This document shows positions 1 to 7,928 of a stretch of 21,286 bases of DNA, one piece after another. Source of the stretch: Roseiarcus sp049509635 (GTDB lineage: Bacteria; Pseudomonadota; Alphaproteobacteria; Rhizobiales; Beijerinckiaceae); assembly GCA_049509635.1 (NCBI GenBank), contig JBEKZS010000072.1, forward strand, positions 1 through 21,286, read 5' to 3'. Position 1 is the stretch's first letter. Each line of letters begins with the position of its first letter. Under the pieces are notes generated by a model that made no database searches, was not told where the DNA came from, and saw nothing but the letters and a program-made list of their open reading frames with translations. A program made the position numbers and the translations under genes.

Positions 1-392
1 GCCTCGTCTTCCTCGCGCGCGGGCGGCGGCGCCATGCCCTCGAGGCCGCGCAACAGGTCCTCCTCGGTCATGCGGTCGAATTGCCCCTCCGGCCCGGACG
101 ACGTCTCGCCGGCCATCGCCGAACTCGCCATCGCCGGGGCGGCCTCCGGTTCGGGCTCATCGACCTCGACGTGCTTCTGCAGGGCATGGATGAGGTCTTC
201 CCTGAGGTCGCCCGGCGCGAGGCGCGCTTCGGCGATTTCACGGAGGGCGACGACGGTGTTCTTGTCCTTGTCGCGGGGAACGACCGGCTGGGCGCCCGAA
301 GAGATCATCCGCGCGCGGTGACTGGCCATCAGCACGAGGTCGAAGCGGTTCTCGACCTTGTCGATGCAATCCTCGGCGGTGACGCGCGCCAT
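1..392 (-). CDS. rpoZ: DNA-directed RNA polymerase omega subunit (3' end outside window)
   Basis: The omega subunit is the small RNA polymerase subunit that binds the beta' C-terminus and helps core assembly. The visible 130 codons start MARVTAEDCIDKVENRFDLV, followed by an ASHRARMISSG segment, DKDKNTVVALREIAE, and an acidic alphaproteobacterial-type tail with HVEVDEPEPE and EEDLLRGLEGM. The ATG at 392 is preceded by a GAAAGGGG ribosome-binding site six bases upstream. The frame is still open at the window edge, so only the last few residues should be missing. Recognition is by family knowledge of the conserved N-terminal DCIDKVENRF block and is firm. The neighbouring WXXGXW gene is divergent, so the two promoters share the space between 393 and 661. 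Confidence 0.96.
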   Translation of the reverse strand, partial: MARVTAEDCIDKVENRFDLVLMASHRARMISSGAQPVVPRDKDKNTVVALREIAEARLAPGDLREDLIHALQKHVEVDEPEPEAAPAMASSAMAGETSSGPEGQFDRMTEEDLLRGLEGMAPPPAREEDE

Positions 393-434
393 GGCGGGCC
401 CCTTTCGACGGTCTGCGGCACGGAGGACGCATTG

Positions 435-461
435 GCTATATCGCGGATTCGGCGAAATCAA
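435..461 (-). promoter_or_regulatory. candidate housekeeping promoter for rpoZ
   Basis: Read on the minus strand, TTGATT (456-461) and TATAGC (435-440) are separated by 15 bases. This is short for a sigma-70-type promoter, although reading the -35 as CTTGAT gives a 16-base spacer. Transcription would start about 35 bases upstream of the rpoZ ATG. The assignment rests on motif similarity only. Confidence 0.3.
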
Positions 462-661
462 GACGAACCGATCGGCGCGTCCGCCGCTGCGCGGGATCTC
501 AGGCTCGAATCAATTTGGTCGGCCCGCCACAGGAAAGCCTTCAATCTCCGCGACCAAGCGACCCCCGCAGGGGGCGCCGCGAATCGGCCGGGATCGCCGA
601 CCCCGAGGCGAAATCCCGCCCGACCCACGCTCGGCGGCCCGACAAGGATAGGAATTTCCCA

Positions 662-1873
662 TTGCAAAAGCACCAGCTGAAGGCGGCCGCGCTTCTGATC
701 GGCGTCCTGTTCGTTCCGACATTGGCGCCCTCGACGTTCGCCCAGACCTGCGCCTGCGCCGGCGCAGGCATACGTTCGGAGGTCGCGCCGCCGCCCTTGC
801 CGGTCTACGACCAGCCGCCCATCCCGTCGCCGGGCTACCTTTGGACGCCCGGCTACTGGGCGTGGAACAACTACGATTATTACTGGGTGCCCGGCACCTG
901 GATCGAGCCGCCGCACCCGGGGCTGCTGTGGACGCCGGGCTATTGGGGCTCCGTCGACGGCGCCTACGCGTTCAACCCGGGCTATTGGGGGCCCCACGTC
1001 GGCTTCTACGGCGGCGTCTCCTACGGCTTCGGCTACGGCGGAGTCGGCTATGAGGGCGGCTACTGGAACAATGGCGCGTTCTTTTACAACCGCACCGTCA
1101 ACCACATCGGCGGCGGCGTCACCGTCAACGTCTATGAGAAAGCGGTCGTCGTGAACAACGAGAGCGCCGGGCGCGCCAGCTTCAACGGGCGCGGCGGAAC
1201 GCTCGCCAAGCCGACCGCGGAGGAGCAGGCCGCCGCCGCCGAGCCTCACGCGCCGCCGACGGCCGGCCAGGTCGCGCATGTGCGCGCGGCGAGCATGAAG
1301 AGCGACCTGTTCGTCTCGGCCAACCACGGAAAACCGGCGATCGCGGCGACTGCGACCGCGGCGGCGTTTTCCGGCCCCGGCGTCGTCAGGGCCAAGGCCG
1401 CGGGCGAGACGAAGGTCCAATATCCCGCGGGCGAGACGCCCCCCGGCGCCGCCGGGAAGGAAGAGCGCAAGGCGCCGGAAAAGAACGGCCTGAGGCCGGC
1501 TGCGGAGCCCGCGCCCGGCTCGGAGCCGAAGGCGGAGATCAAGACGCCGGAAAAGGCCGAGCGCCCGGCGCCGGCCAACCCGACACCCGACGCGGAGTCG
1601 AAGAGCGAAAAGAAGGCCCCGGCGGCGAGCGGCCACGAGACGTCGCCCGGCAAGCCGGAGGCGGTCGAGAAGGATCGCGAGCGCAAGCCCGCGCCCGCCG
1701 GATCGGAAAAGCGGCTCGCTCCCGCCGCCGAACAGCGCAAGGCGCCGGCCACCGGCGTTGCCGAACAGAAGCATGCGCCGGGGCAGGCCAAGCCGGGCGA
1801 GCGTCCGCCGGCGCACCCGGCCGCCAAGGAGAAGGAGGAGTGCGGCAAGCCCGGGCAGCCCAAATGCCCCTGA
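662..1873 (+). CDS. secreted WXXGXW-repeat protein with Lys/Ala/Pro/Glu-rich tail
   Basis: The likely start is TTG at 662. AAGGATAGGA lies just upstream with an eight-base spacing, and the frame opens directly into a signal peptide (basic QKHQLK, hydrophobic core, cleavage near STFA|QTC). The frame extends upstream to an ATG at 515, but that extension has no signal-peptide character. The mature N-terminus carries WTPGYW (61-66), WVPGTW (75-80), WTPGYW (90-95) and NPGYWG (105-110), which match the WXXGXW repeat family, and then a Gly/Tyr-rich stretch to about residue 140. From about residue 250 onward the protein is low-complexity Lys/Glu/Ala/Pro, ending EKEECGKPGQPKCP with two late cysteines. 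The family is exported and common in proteobacteria, but no biochemical role is established. An outer-envelope or surface structural role is an inference. Confidence 0.85.
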   Translation: MQKHQLKAAALLIGVLFVPTLAPSTFAQTCACAGAGIRSEVAPPPLPVYDQPPIPSPGYLWTPGYWAWNNYDYYWVPGTWIEPPHPGLLWTPGYWGSVDGAYAFNPGYWGPHVGFYGGVSYGFGYGGVGYEGGYWNNGAFFYNRTVNHIGGGVTVNVYEKAVVVNNESAGRASFNGRGGTLAKPTAEEQAAAAEPHAPPTAGQVAHVRAASMKSDLFVSANHGKPAIAATATAAAFSGPGVVRAKAAGETKVQYPAGETPPGAAGKEERKAPEKNGLRPAAEPAPGSEPKAEIKTPEKAERPAPANPTPDAESKSEKKAPAASGHETSPGKPEAVEKDRERKPAPAGSEKRLAPAAEQRKAPATGVAEQKHAPGQAKPGERPPAHPAAKEKEECGKPGQPKCP

Positions 1874-1908
1874 AGCGGGCGAACGCGGGTCCCCAAGGAG
1901 GAGCGACA

Positions 1909-1923
1909 GACCCGTAACGGGTC
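1909..1923. terminator. short hairpin between convergent genes
   Basis: GACCCG (1909-1914), loop TAA, CGGGTC (1918-1923) forms a perfect six-base stem. It lies between the WXXGXW gene stop and the kinase stop at 1936. There is no T-run on either strand, so bidirectional termination is plausible but unproven. Confidence 0.35.
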
Positions 1924-1935
1924 CGGCGCGCCCCG

Positions 1936-2904
1936 CTAGAGGCGCGCGAAATAGACCGTGCAGCGCACGCCGTCGGGATCGAAGCTCATCGTCGCCTGAC
2001 CGTATTCGGAGGGGAAGGCGGTCTTCAGCAGCCGCGATCCGAACCCGGCGCGCGCGGGCCGCGCGACCGGCGGGCCGTCGATCTCCCGCCAGTCGAGCCG
2101 GACGAACTTCTCGCGCGTCTCCCATTTGATCGCGACCGTGCCTCTCGGTCCCGAGAGCGCCCCGTATTTCACCGCGTTGGTGCTGAGTTCGTGCAGGAGC
2201 AGCGCGAACGACGGCCCGAGCTGAACGGGCGCCGACACCGCCGGCCCCTCCAAGACGAACCGGTCGGCGCCGAACGGCTCGACCACCTGCCGCAGAAATT
2301 CCCGCAACTCCGGCGCCGCTTCGGCTTCGTCCGATCCCAGCTGCTGCGCGCGCGCGAGCGCCGTCAGCCGCGCAGTGAACAGGGCCTGGTGCTCGGCGAC
2401 GCTCGCCGCGCCGCGCGCGGTCTGCCCGGAGATCGCGATCACGACCCCGAGCAGATTGCCCGCGCGGTGCTTCATCTCATGGGCGAGCAGGATGGCGCGC
2501 TGCTCGCCCTCCGCGTGAACCTCGACCAGCGCGCGCAGCAGGCTGGCGACGAAAATCCCGAACAGGCAGACGACGACGAACGCCGTCAGCGTGATCGCCG
2601 AGGAGGCGTTGATCGCAAAGCTTCCCAGCGGGGGAAGCCACAAATAGTCGGCGACCGCGGCCGACAGGACCAGCGCGGACAGTCCCGCCAGAGAACCGCC
2701 CCACACGCTGGCGACCAGCACGAACGGATAGAAGACGACGACCGGAATATACTCGTGGACCAGCGGATCGAGCAGGGATCGCAATGCCGTGCCCGCCGCG
2801 ACGCAGATCACGGCGACCGCTTGACCCCTCCAGAACGTCGGCGGCCGGCTCGGCGCCCAGCGCGCCAAACGCCGCAACAGCGTTCGTGTGTCGCGCGCGC
2901 CCAT
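1936..2904 (-). CDS. membrane HWE-family sensor histidine kinase
   Basis: The 322-residue product has several hydrophobic segments between residues about 27 and 125. Their pattern (VVVFYPFVLVASVWGG, ADYLWLPPLGSF) resembles the DUF4118/KdpD-type four-helix membrane region. A HisKA_2/HWE transmitter follows: the H-box HEMKHRAGN with probable phospho-acceptor H146, the N-box ELSTNAVKYGAL with N243, the family-defining WRE at 272-274, and a GFGSRLL glycine box. No PAS, GAF or receiver domain is present, so the sensed signal is unknown. The ATG at 2904 was chosen. The frame extends to a TTG at 2979, but that adds no membrane or domain sequence. No response regulator lies beside it, so it is an orphan kinase here. 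HWE kinases often feed the alphaproteobacterial general stress response, and its divergent neighbour carries an EcfG-like promoter, so such a role is a plausible inference. Confidence 0.88.
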   Translation of the reverse strand: MGARDTRTLLRRLARWAPSRPPTFWRGQAVAVICVAAGTALRSLLDPLVHEYIPVVVFYPFVLVASVWGGSLAGLSALVLSAAVADYLWLPPLGSFAINASSAITLTAFVVVCLFGIFVASLLRALVEVHAEGEQRAILLAHEMKHRAGNLLGVVIAISGQTARGAASVAEHQALFTARLTALARAQQLGSDEAEAAPELREFLRQVVEPFGADRFVLEGPAVSAPVQLGPSFALLLHELSTNAVKYGALSGPRGTVAIKWETREKFVRLDWREIDGPPVARPARAGFGSRLLKTAFPSEYGQATMSFDPDGVRCTVYFARL

Positions 2905-3041
2905 TCCCCGCCCGTCTGCTTCGGTTCGGTCAAACCAGTCAGCGCAGGTCAGGCTATCTGGCGCGGCTGTTCCGCGCAACAGCGCGCCGCGCCTCGGGAT
3001 CCGGGCCGGGCGGCGTTTCGGCCGACCGGCGTCCGGCCTGC

Positions 3042-3066
3042 GGAACCCGTGACCTTCGGCGGCGTT
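3042..3066 (+). promoter_or_regulatory. EcfG-type general stress promoter
   Basis: GGAAC (3042-3046), exactly 16 bases, then CGTT (3063-3066). This matches the GGAAC-N16/17-CGTT consensus known for the alphaproteobacterial general stress sigma factor EcfG. It lies 31 bases upstream of the ATG of the histidine-rich protein, which leaves room for a short leader of about 25 bases. The motif is seen directly; its use by EcfG is inferred. Confidence 0.65.
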
Positions 3067-3097
3067 CCCCTGCTGTTTCCCTCGGAAAGGTCATGAA

Positions 3098-3382
3098 ATG
3101 GACAAGAAAATTCTCGGTCTCATCGCCGCGGTCTCCAGTCTGGGCGCTGCGGGCGCAGCGCAAGCCGATACGCCGCCGGCGAGTTCGGTCATGGACGCCA
3201 GGTCCTTCGCCGAACTGCTCGATCCGATTCCCGACGCGGCGTCCGTTCTCAGCGCCGTCGACCAGGAGCCGAACGCGCGCCCGGTTCAGCTCGCCCAATG
3301 GCATCACCACCATCACCGCTGGTGGCGCCGTCACCGCCATCACCATCATCACCATCACCATCACCACCACAATTTTCTCTGA
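3098..3382 (+). CDS. small secreted histidine-rich protein
   Basis: The 94-residue protein has an N-terminal signal peptide (MDKKILGLIAAVSSLGAAG, cleavage near AQA|DTPP). A short acidic region with RSFAELLDPIPDA follows, and then a C-terminal tail with runs of 5 and 11 histidines separated by Arg/Trp, 17 histidines in all. A GGAAAGG ribosome-binding site lies seven bases before the ATG. An overlapping ATG at 3093 in another frame was rejected because it lacks the signal peptide. Similar short secreted proteins with poly-His tails occur in Hyphomicrobiales. Periplasmic binding or buffering of Ni, Zn, Cu or Co is a reasonable inference from the tail but unproven. An EcfG-like promoter upstream suggests induction under stress. 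Translation is certain enough; function is not. Confidence 0.82.
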   Translation: MDKKILGLIAAVSSLGAAGAAQADTPPASSVMDARSFAELLDPIPDAASVLSAVDQEPNARPVQLAQWHHHHHRWWRRHRHHHHHHHHHHHNFL

Positions 3383-3393
3383 CGGGTCGGCCC

Positions 3394-3410
3394 CCCGCGC
3401 TCGTCGCGGG
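3394..3410. terminator. GC hairpin between convergent genes
   Basis: CCCGCG (3394-3399), loop CTCGT, CGCGGG (3405-3410). This perfect six-base stem sits 11 bases after the stop of the His-rich gene and just before the stop of the convergent DUF6065-like gene. It is not followed by a T-run. Confidence 0.4.
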
Positions 3411-3419
3411 CGGGCGCCT

Positions 3420-4148
3420 TCACCCCGCGCCGGGCTTGGCGCGCGCCTTGGCGGCGCGCAGCATGTGGCGATAGGTCCCGTCGAACACTGTGTCGGTGCG
3501 GGACGTCCAGTGGGTGTCGGCCGACAGCGTTTCGCGCGCCGCATGAATGCGCCGCGCCCGCAATTCGCGGTCGGCCTGCTCGTCCTGGGACATTTCGGCG
3601 AGTTCGAAGTCGGCTTCCTCCGGCACGACGATGATCTGCGCGAACGGTTCGCCGGGGCGGAAAATGTGGGTGACGCCCTCGGCGGGCGACTTGAACACGA
3701 TGAAGAACAACATCGGCCACCAGTTGCGCACCAGCGCGGGCACGGCGATCGGCACGGTGTCGGTGCGGTCGCCGTAAAAGCGCGGGTGCGGCTCGGTCCG
3801 GATCGCCCAGCCGGGGCCCGGATCGAGATCGAGCAGCAACTGGTGGGTGTAGAAGCGGCCGCCGAAGTCGCGAAACGGCGGCCATTGGACGCCGGTGTCG
3901 GGCGCGGGGCCGAAGTCCCCGTCCAGCCGCAACCGGCCCTCGCGGGTCGTCACCCGCAATTCGTTCGGGTAGGGATAGAACAACTCGATCCCGTATTGCG
4001 CGCCTTCGGAGAAGGGCAGGCAGTGCCACAGCTGTTCCTGCGATCCATCGGCGCGCGGTTCGCGCGCGCCCGCCCAGCCTGGGATCTCCATCTTCGTCCG
4101 CCGCGGCCGCAGGCCGGGTTCATGGCGCCTCATCTTGACAATGCGCAT
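3420..4148 (-). CDS. DUF6065-like protein
   Basis: The 242-residue soluble protein has no signal peptide. Notable segments are IELFYPYPNELRVTT, GWAIRTEPHPRFYGDRTD, NWWPMLFFIVFKSP and THIFRPGEPFAQIIVVPEE, and the C-terminal quarter is charged and helical. The segment order resembles the uncharacterised DUF6065 family as I remember it, and no catalytic motif is evident. The start is the ATG at 4148, where AGGAGA lies six bases upstream. The same frame stays open far upstream, but only because it is an antisense-like shadow of the channel gene. The gene follows the channel gene by 35 bases on the same strand and is probably cotranscribed with it. Its role is unknown. Confidence 0.75.
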   Translation of the reverse strand: MRIVKMRRHEPGLRPRRTKMEIPGWAGAREPRADGSQEQLWHCLPFSEGAQYGIELFYPYPNELRVTTREGRLRLDGDFGPAPDTGVQWPPFRDFGGRFYTHQLLLDLDPGPGWAIRTEPHPRFYGDRTDTVPIAVPALVRNWWPMLFFIVFKSPAEGVTHIFRPGEPFAQIIVVPEEADFELAEMSQDEQADRELRARRIHAARETLSADTHWTSRTDTVFDGTYRHMLRAAKARAKPGAG

Positions 4149-4183
4149 CCTGTCTCCTCGCCGCGCGCCGCGGAATCGTTCGT

Positions 4184-6628
4184 TCACGCCTTCCCGCCGG
4201 CCGTCGTCGACCCCGCGTCGACCGGCTCGGGCCAGGGACGGGCGAGGCGCACCTTCGCCTCCTTCAGCCGCCGCAACAGGTCGAAATGCATTTCGCTGCG
4301 GACTCGTTCCGCCATTTCTATGTCGTCGACGAAGCAGACGAGCTGAAATTTCAGCCCCCAGTCGCCGAATTCGTTGAACAGCACCAGCGGCGCGGGAATC
4401 GACAGGATGAGATCCTGCCCCTTGGCGACCGCGAGCAGAATCTCGCGCACCGCGTCGGCGTCGTTCTCGAAGCCGACGTCGAGATTGACGAGAATGCGCC
4501 CGACCCGGTCGTTGTGGACCCAGTTCTTGACGATGCCGGACACCAGGGTCGCGTTCGGCACGATCAGCGTCGCGCGGTCGAACGTCTCCACCTCGGTGGC
4601 GCGCGCGTTGATGCGCCGCACGAAGCCCTGCTCGGCGCCGATCACCACCCAGTCGCCGACCCGGACGCCGCGCTCCCACAGCAGGATCAGCCCGGAGAGG
4701 AAATTGTTGACGATCGATTGCAGGCCGAAGCCTATGCCGACGGACAGGGCGCCCGCCACGATCGCCAGATTCTGAAAGCTCAGGCCGAGCTGCGCACTGC
4801 CGAGCACCAGCGCGAACACGACCCCGACATAGCCGAAGATCGTCTTGATCGAATTTCGCATCCCCGAGTCGAGCCGGGTGCGCGGCAGCAGCCGCGAGCC
4901 CAGCCAGCCCTGGACCGCGCGCGTGACGCCGACGCCGACGACGAACACCGCCGCGGCCGCGAGCATGGAGGAGACCGAAACCGTGACGTTGCCGATCCGG
5001 AAGCCGAAATAGGCGGCGCGCAGATCGCCGAACATGTCCTCGGACTGGATGCCCCAGGGCGCCAGCACGAGCAGAATCGCGGTGAGGATCAGCGCGACGC
5101 GCGCGGCGCCCTCGATCAGGACGGCGATCTGTTCGAGCGCGTCGCGCCCGAGGCCGACGACCGCCATCAGGCTGCGCCCTACCGCGGCGTCGGGCCGGAG
5201 CACAGCTTCCGCGCCCTCGTCGACGACGACGCCGATCAGATACATCGTGGCGCCGATGCCGGCGACCCAGATCAACTGGGCGACGATGAACGTGGCGAAG
5301 GCGACATAGCCGGCCAGGATCGCCCCGAGCAGCGTGACGCTGAGCAGCCAGAACAGCGTGCGCGCCGGCGCCCAGCCGTCGCGCGGCGGCGCATTGGGCG
5401 CCGGCGCGACGAAGGCGGTCGCGCGCAGCGCGCTGCCGATCAGGATCGCCACCAGCGCGGCGCCGAGGCCGCGCGCGGCGACCGTCATGCCGAGCGAGGC
5501 GCCGATCGCGTCGGCCGCGGGCTCCAGCAGCCGCTCGACCGCCACGATCGCCGCCACGCTCATCCAGAATCGGAACGCCAGCGTCGCCACCCGGTCGGGC
5601 GCCGGGATCAGCCGCCATGACGGCCGTCCCGGCGCCAGCACGCCGCGCGCCAGCGCGTTGGTGACGAACAGCAATTTCAGCCCGTCGAGCGTGGCGTCCT
5701 GGACGCCCTGCAGGCGCGGATCGGAGAGATCGAAGGCGTCGAGCGCATAGGCCAGCGCGAGCAGCCCGAGCGTCGGAATGCCGCCGAGCACCAGCGCGGT
5801 CCAGATCGCGGCGAGCGCACGGCGCAGCTTGCCGGGCGCGGCGACGCCCGGGTCCCTGGCGATGACCCGCCGCGCCATCCAGCGAATCGGCGCGGCGAGC
5901 ACGGCGAAGGCGATCGCCAGCGCGAGCAGGCTCAGCGCTCGCCCCTTGGTCATGCGCTCGGCGGCCCCCGACAGCGAATCCATCAGCAGGCGCGCGAGCC
6001 GCGCCATGTCGGCCGGCGCCTCGTGAACCACGCTCGCCCACAGCAGCGGGCTCACGATGCTCGACGTGCGTTCGAAGGTCTGGCGCGCGAACAGGGCGCG
6101 CCGCGCCGCGCCGATGCGCGCGTTGTCGTCGTCGATCTGCAGCGCGAGCGCGCGGGCGCTGCGCAGATCGGCGTCGAGCTCGTCATGGGTCCTCTGCTCG
6201 GCGGCCAGTTCCGCCGCGGCGGCGTCCGTCTCGGCGGTCTTGTCCTTCGATTTGGGGGTCAGCTCGGACAGGCGCTTGGTCGAGGCCCCGAGCCGCGGCG
6301 TCAGTTCGGCGATCACGCTCTGGATCTCGCCGGCGAGCGGGTCGTTGTCGGCGCGCAGGCGCTGCAGGTCGCCGTCGGCGAGGGTGGCGTTCTTGAACGA
6401 AGCATCGATCTCGATCAATGCGGCGCGCACCGCGTCGAGCCGCTGGCGCGGCGTGTCCTGCGCGCGCGCGGCGCCGAGTTGCGCGAGGCCGGCGAGGATC
6501 GCCGACAGCGCGAGGAACAGGGCGCGGAGACGAGGCAGGATCAGTTCCTTGCGGCTGGGCGATCGGACCTGGAATCCGCGCGGCGGGGCGATTCGCACGC
6601 GGCGCGGCTCCTCATGCCATCCGAACAT
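4184..6628 (-). CDS. large MscS-family mechanosensitive channel with DUF3772-like N-terminus
   Basis: The 814-residue protein has a signal peptide (cleavage near AARAQ|D, residue 57). A periplasmic, helical, charged domain follows to about residue 230 and resembles DUF3772. A multi-helix membrane region comes next, and the MscS pore and beta domain form the C-terminal part. The pore-lining helix leads into NFLSGLILLWERGVRVGDWV (from residue 642), followed by RATEVETFDRATLIVPN and the C-terminal alpha/beta domain. MscS-like channels open under membrane tension and release solutes during hypo-osmotic shock; the periplasmic extension makes this an MscK-like large member. The ATG at 6628 has GGAG eight bases upstream. 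About 25 residues precede the signal peptide, so a start nearer 6550 is possible. It is divergent from hisZ. Confidence 0.92.
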   Translation of the reverse strand: MFGWHEEPRRVRIAPPRGFQVRSPSRKELILPRLRALFLALSAILAGLAQLGAARAQDTPRQRLDAVRAALIEIDASFKNATLADGDLQRLRADNDPLAGEIQSVIAELTPRLGASTKRLSELTPKSKDKTAETDAAAAELAAEQRTHDELDADLRSARALALQIDDDNARIGAARRALFARQTFERTSSIVSPLLWASVVHEAPADMARLARLLMDSLSGAAERMTKGRALSLLALAIAFAVLAAPIRWMARRVIARDPGVAAPGKLRRALAAIWTALVLGGIPTLGLLALAYALDAFDLSDPRLQGVQDATLDGLKLLFVTNALARGVLAPGRPSWRLIPAPDRVATLAFRFWMSVAAIVAVERLLEPAADAIGASLGMTVAARGLGAALVAILIGSALRATAFVAPAPNAPPRDGWAPARTLFWLLSVTLLGAILAGYVAFATFIVAQLIWVAGIGATMYLIGVVVDEGAEAVLRPDAAVGRSLMAVVGLGRDALEQIAVLIEGAARVALILTAILLVLAPWGIQSEDMFGDLRAAYFGFRIGNVTVSVSSMLAAAAVFVVGVGVTRAVQGWLGSRLLPRTRLDSGMRNSIKTIFGYVGVVFALVLGSAQLGLSFQNLAIVAGALSVGIGFGLQSIVNNFLSGLILLWERGVRVGDWVVIGAEQGFVRRINARATEVETFDRATLIVPNATLVSGIVKNWVHNDRVGRILVNLDVGFENDADAVREILLAVAKGQDLILSIPAPLVLFNEFGDWGLKFQLVCFVDDIEMAERVRSEMHFDLLRRLKEAKVRLARPWPEPVDAGSTTAGGKA

Positions 6629-6710
6629 GGCTGCGCTCCGTTCGCAACGGCCGCCAGCGCCGGCGCAGCATTGCGTTCACCTTGGAGCGGGAAAGTGGCT
6701 GCGCCAGCCC

Positions 6711-6733
6711 GCCGGCTTTGCTAGAAAGCCGGC
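6711..6733. repeat. perfect 9-bp inverted repeat upstream of hisZ
   Basis: GCCGGCTTT (6711-6719), loop GCTAG, AAAGCCGGC (6725-6733). It lies in the 142-base space between the divergent channel gene and hisZ, ending 37 bases before the hisZ start. No T-run follows on either strand, so it looks more like an operator or leader hairpin than a terminator. Confidence 0.6.
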
Positions 6734-6770
6734 AATTGAAGAAAAATCGCGCAGATTTCGAGATCCCGCC

Positions 6771-7928
6771 TTGACCCAGTCCCCCGCCGACACGCTCGAC
6801 CACGGACCGGACGGCGCCGATCCGGGGGCGCGCGCGCTCGACCGCCTGCTGGAGGCGGGCTTTTCGCGCATCGAGCCGGCGATCCTCCAGCCGGCCTCGG
6901 TGTTCCTCGACATGTCGGGCGAGGACATCCGCGGTCGCCTCTACCTGACCAGCGATTCCGACGGCGCGGAACTTTGCCTGCGCCCGGAATATACGATCCC
7001 GGTCTGCCTCGCCTATCTCGCTTCGCCGCGCGCGGGCCGGGAGGCGCAGTTCTCCTATCTGGGCCCGGTGTTCCGGGCCCGCGCCGGCCACAGCGGCGAA
7101 TCCCGGCAGAGCGGCCTCGAGAGCTACGGACGGGCCGACGTCGAGGCGGCGGACGCGGAAATCTTCGCCACTGCGATGGAGGCGGCGCGGGCGGCGGGCG
7201 CCGGGCCGCTGACCGTCCGGCTCGGCGATGCGCATCTGTTCGACGCGGCGCTGCGCGCGCTCGACCTGCCCGACGTCTGGCTGCGTCGGCTGCGCCGGGG
7301 CCTGGCGCGCGGGCGCCCGCTCGACGCGATCCTCGAGGGCGCCGGCGCCGGCGCGGGGAGCCAGTCGGGCGTGCTGGCGGCGCTCGAGCGCGCCGATCAT
7401 GCGGGCGCCAGGGCGCTCGTCGAGGACCTGCTCGCAATCGCCGGGATCGCGACCGTCGGCGGACGCAGCGCCGGCGAGATCGCCGATCGCTTTCTCGACC
7501 AGGCGGCGATCCGCTCGGGCCCGGGCCCGGCGAGCGAGCAGCGCGCGATCCTGCGGCGCTTTCTCGCCGTCGCGGGCGATCCCGACGCGGCCTCGCGCAG
7601 CCTGCGCGCGCTCGCCGCCGAGACCGGCCTGGCGATCGGCCCCGCGCTCGATTCGCTCGACCAGCGGATCGGCTTTCTCGCCGCGCGCGGCATGCCGGTC
7701 GAGACCTACGCGTTCTCGGCCGCGTTCGTGCGCGATCTCGACTATTACACCGGTTTCGTGTTCGAGGCGGTCGACCCCGCGCGCGCCGACGGCCGGCCGG
7801 CGGTCGGCGGCGGCCGCTACGACCGCCTCGCGCGCCGGCTCGGCGCGCCCTCCGACATTCCCGCGGTCGGGGCGGCGATCTTCATCGATCGGCTCGGCGC
7901 GCCGCCGGCCGCGGGAGCTCCGGCATGA
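6771..7928 (+). CDS. hisZ: ATP phosphoribosyltransferase regulatory subunit
   Basis: HisZ is a catalytically inactive paralogue of histidyl-tRNA synthetase that binds HisG and is needed for its activity and histidine feedback. The 385-residue product has the class II synthetase fold motifs LCLRPEYTIPVCLAYL (69-83), FSYLGPVFR (94-102), RQSGLESYGR (112-121), YYTGF (325-329) and GGGRYD (346-351). It lacks the C-terminal anticodon-binding domain expected in HisS. The TTG at 6771 was chosen because it opens the conserved region directly and the longer frame upstream is antisense to the channel gene. Its ribosome-binding site is weak (CGAGA). The stop overlaps the hisG start as ATGA, so the two subunits are probably translated together. 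Confidence 0.92.
   Translation: MTQSPADTLDHGPDGADPGARALDRLLEAGFSRIEPAILQPASVFLDMSGEDIRGRLYLTSDSDGAELCLRPEYTIPVCLAYLASPRAGREAQFSYLGPVFRARAGHSGESRQSGLESYGRADVEAADAEIFATAMEAARAAGAGPLTVRLGDAHLFDAALRALDLPDVWLRRLRRGLARGRPLDAILEGAGAGAGSQSGVLAALERADHAGARALVEDLLAIAGIATVGGRSAGEIADRFLDQAAIRSGPGPASEQRAILRRFLAVAGDPDAASRSLRALAAETGLAIGPALDSLDQRIGFLAARGMPVETYAFSAAFVRDLDYYTGFVFEAVDPARADGRPAVGGGRYDRLARRLGAPSDIPAVGAAIFIDRLGAPPAAGAPA

Noticed and set aside
458..2125. Long minus-strand open frame of 555 codons opposite the WXXGXW gene
   Set aside because: Arg/Leu/Gly-rich antisense translation without domains. The plus strand has a signal peptide, ribosome-binding site and repeat family.
3302..3370. CAT/CAC-rich stretch considered as a simple repeat or array
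   Set aside because: It is explained by the histidine codons of the small secreted protein. There are no regular spacers.
4149..6041. In-frame upstream extension of the DUF6065-like gene
   Set aside because: It is an out-of-frame reading of the channel gene on the same strand, very Arg/Ala-rich. A good ribosome-binding site fixes the start at 4148.
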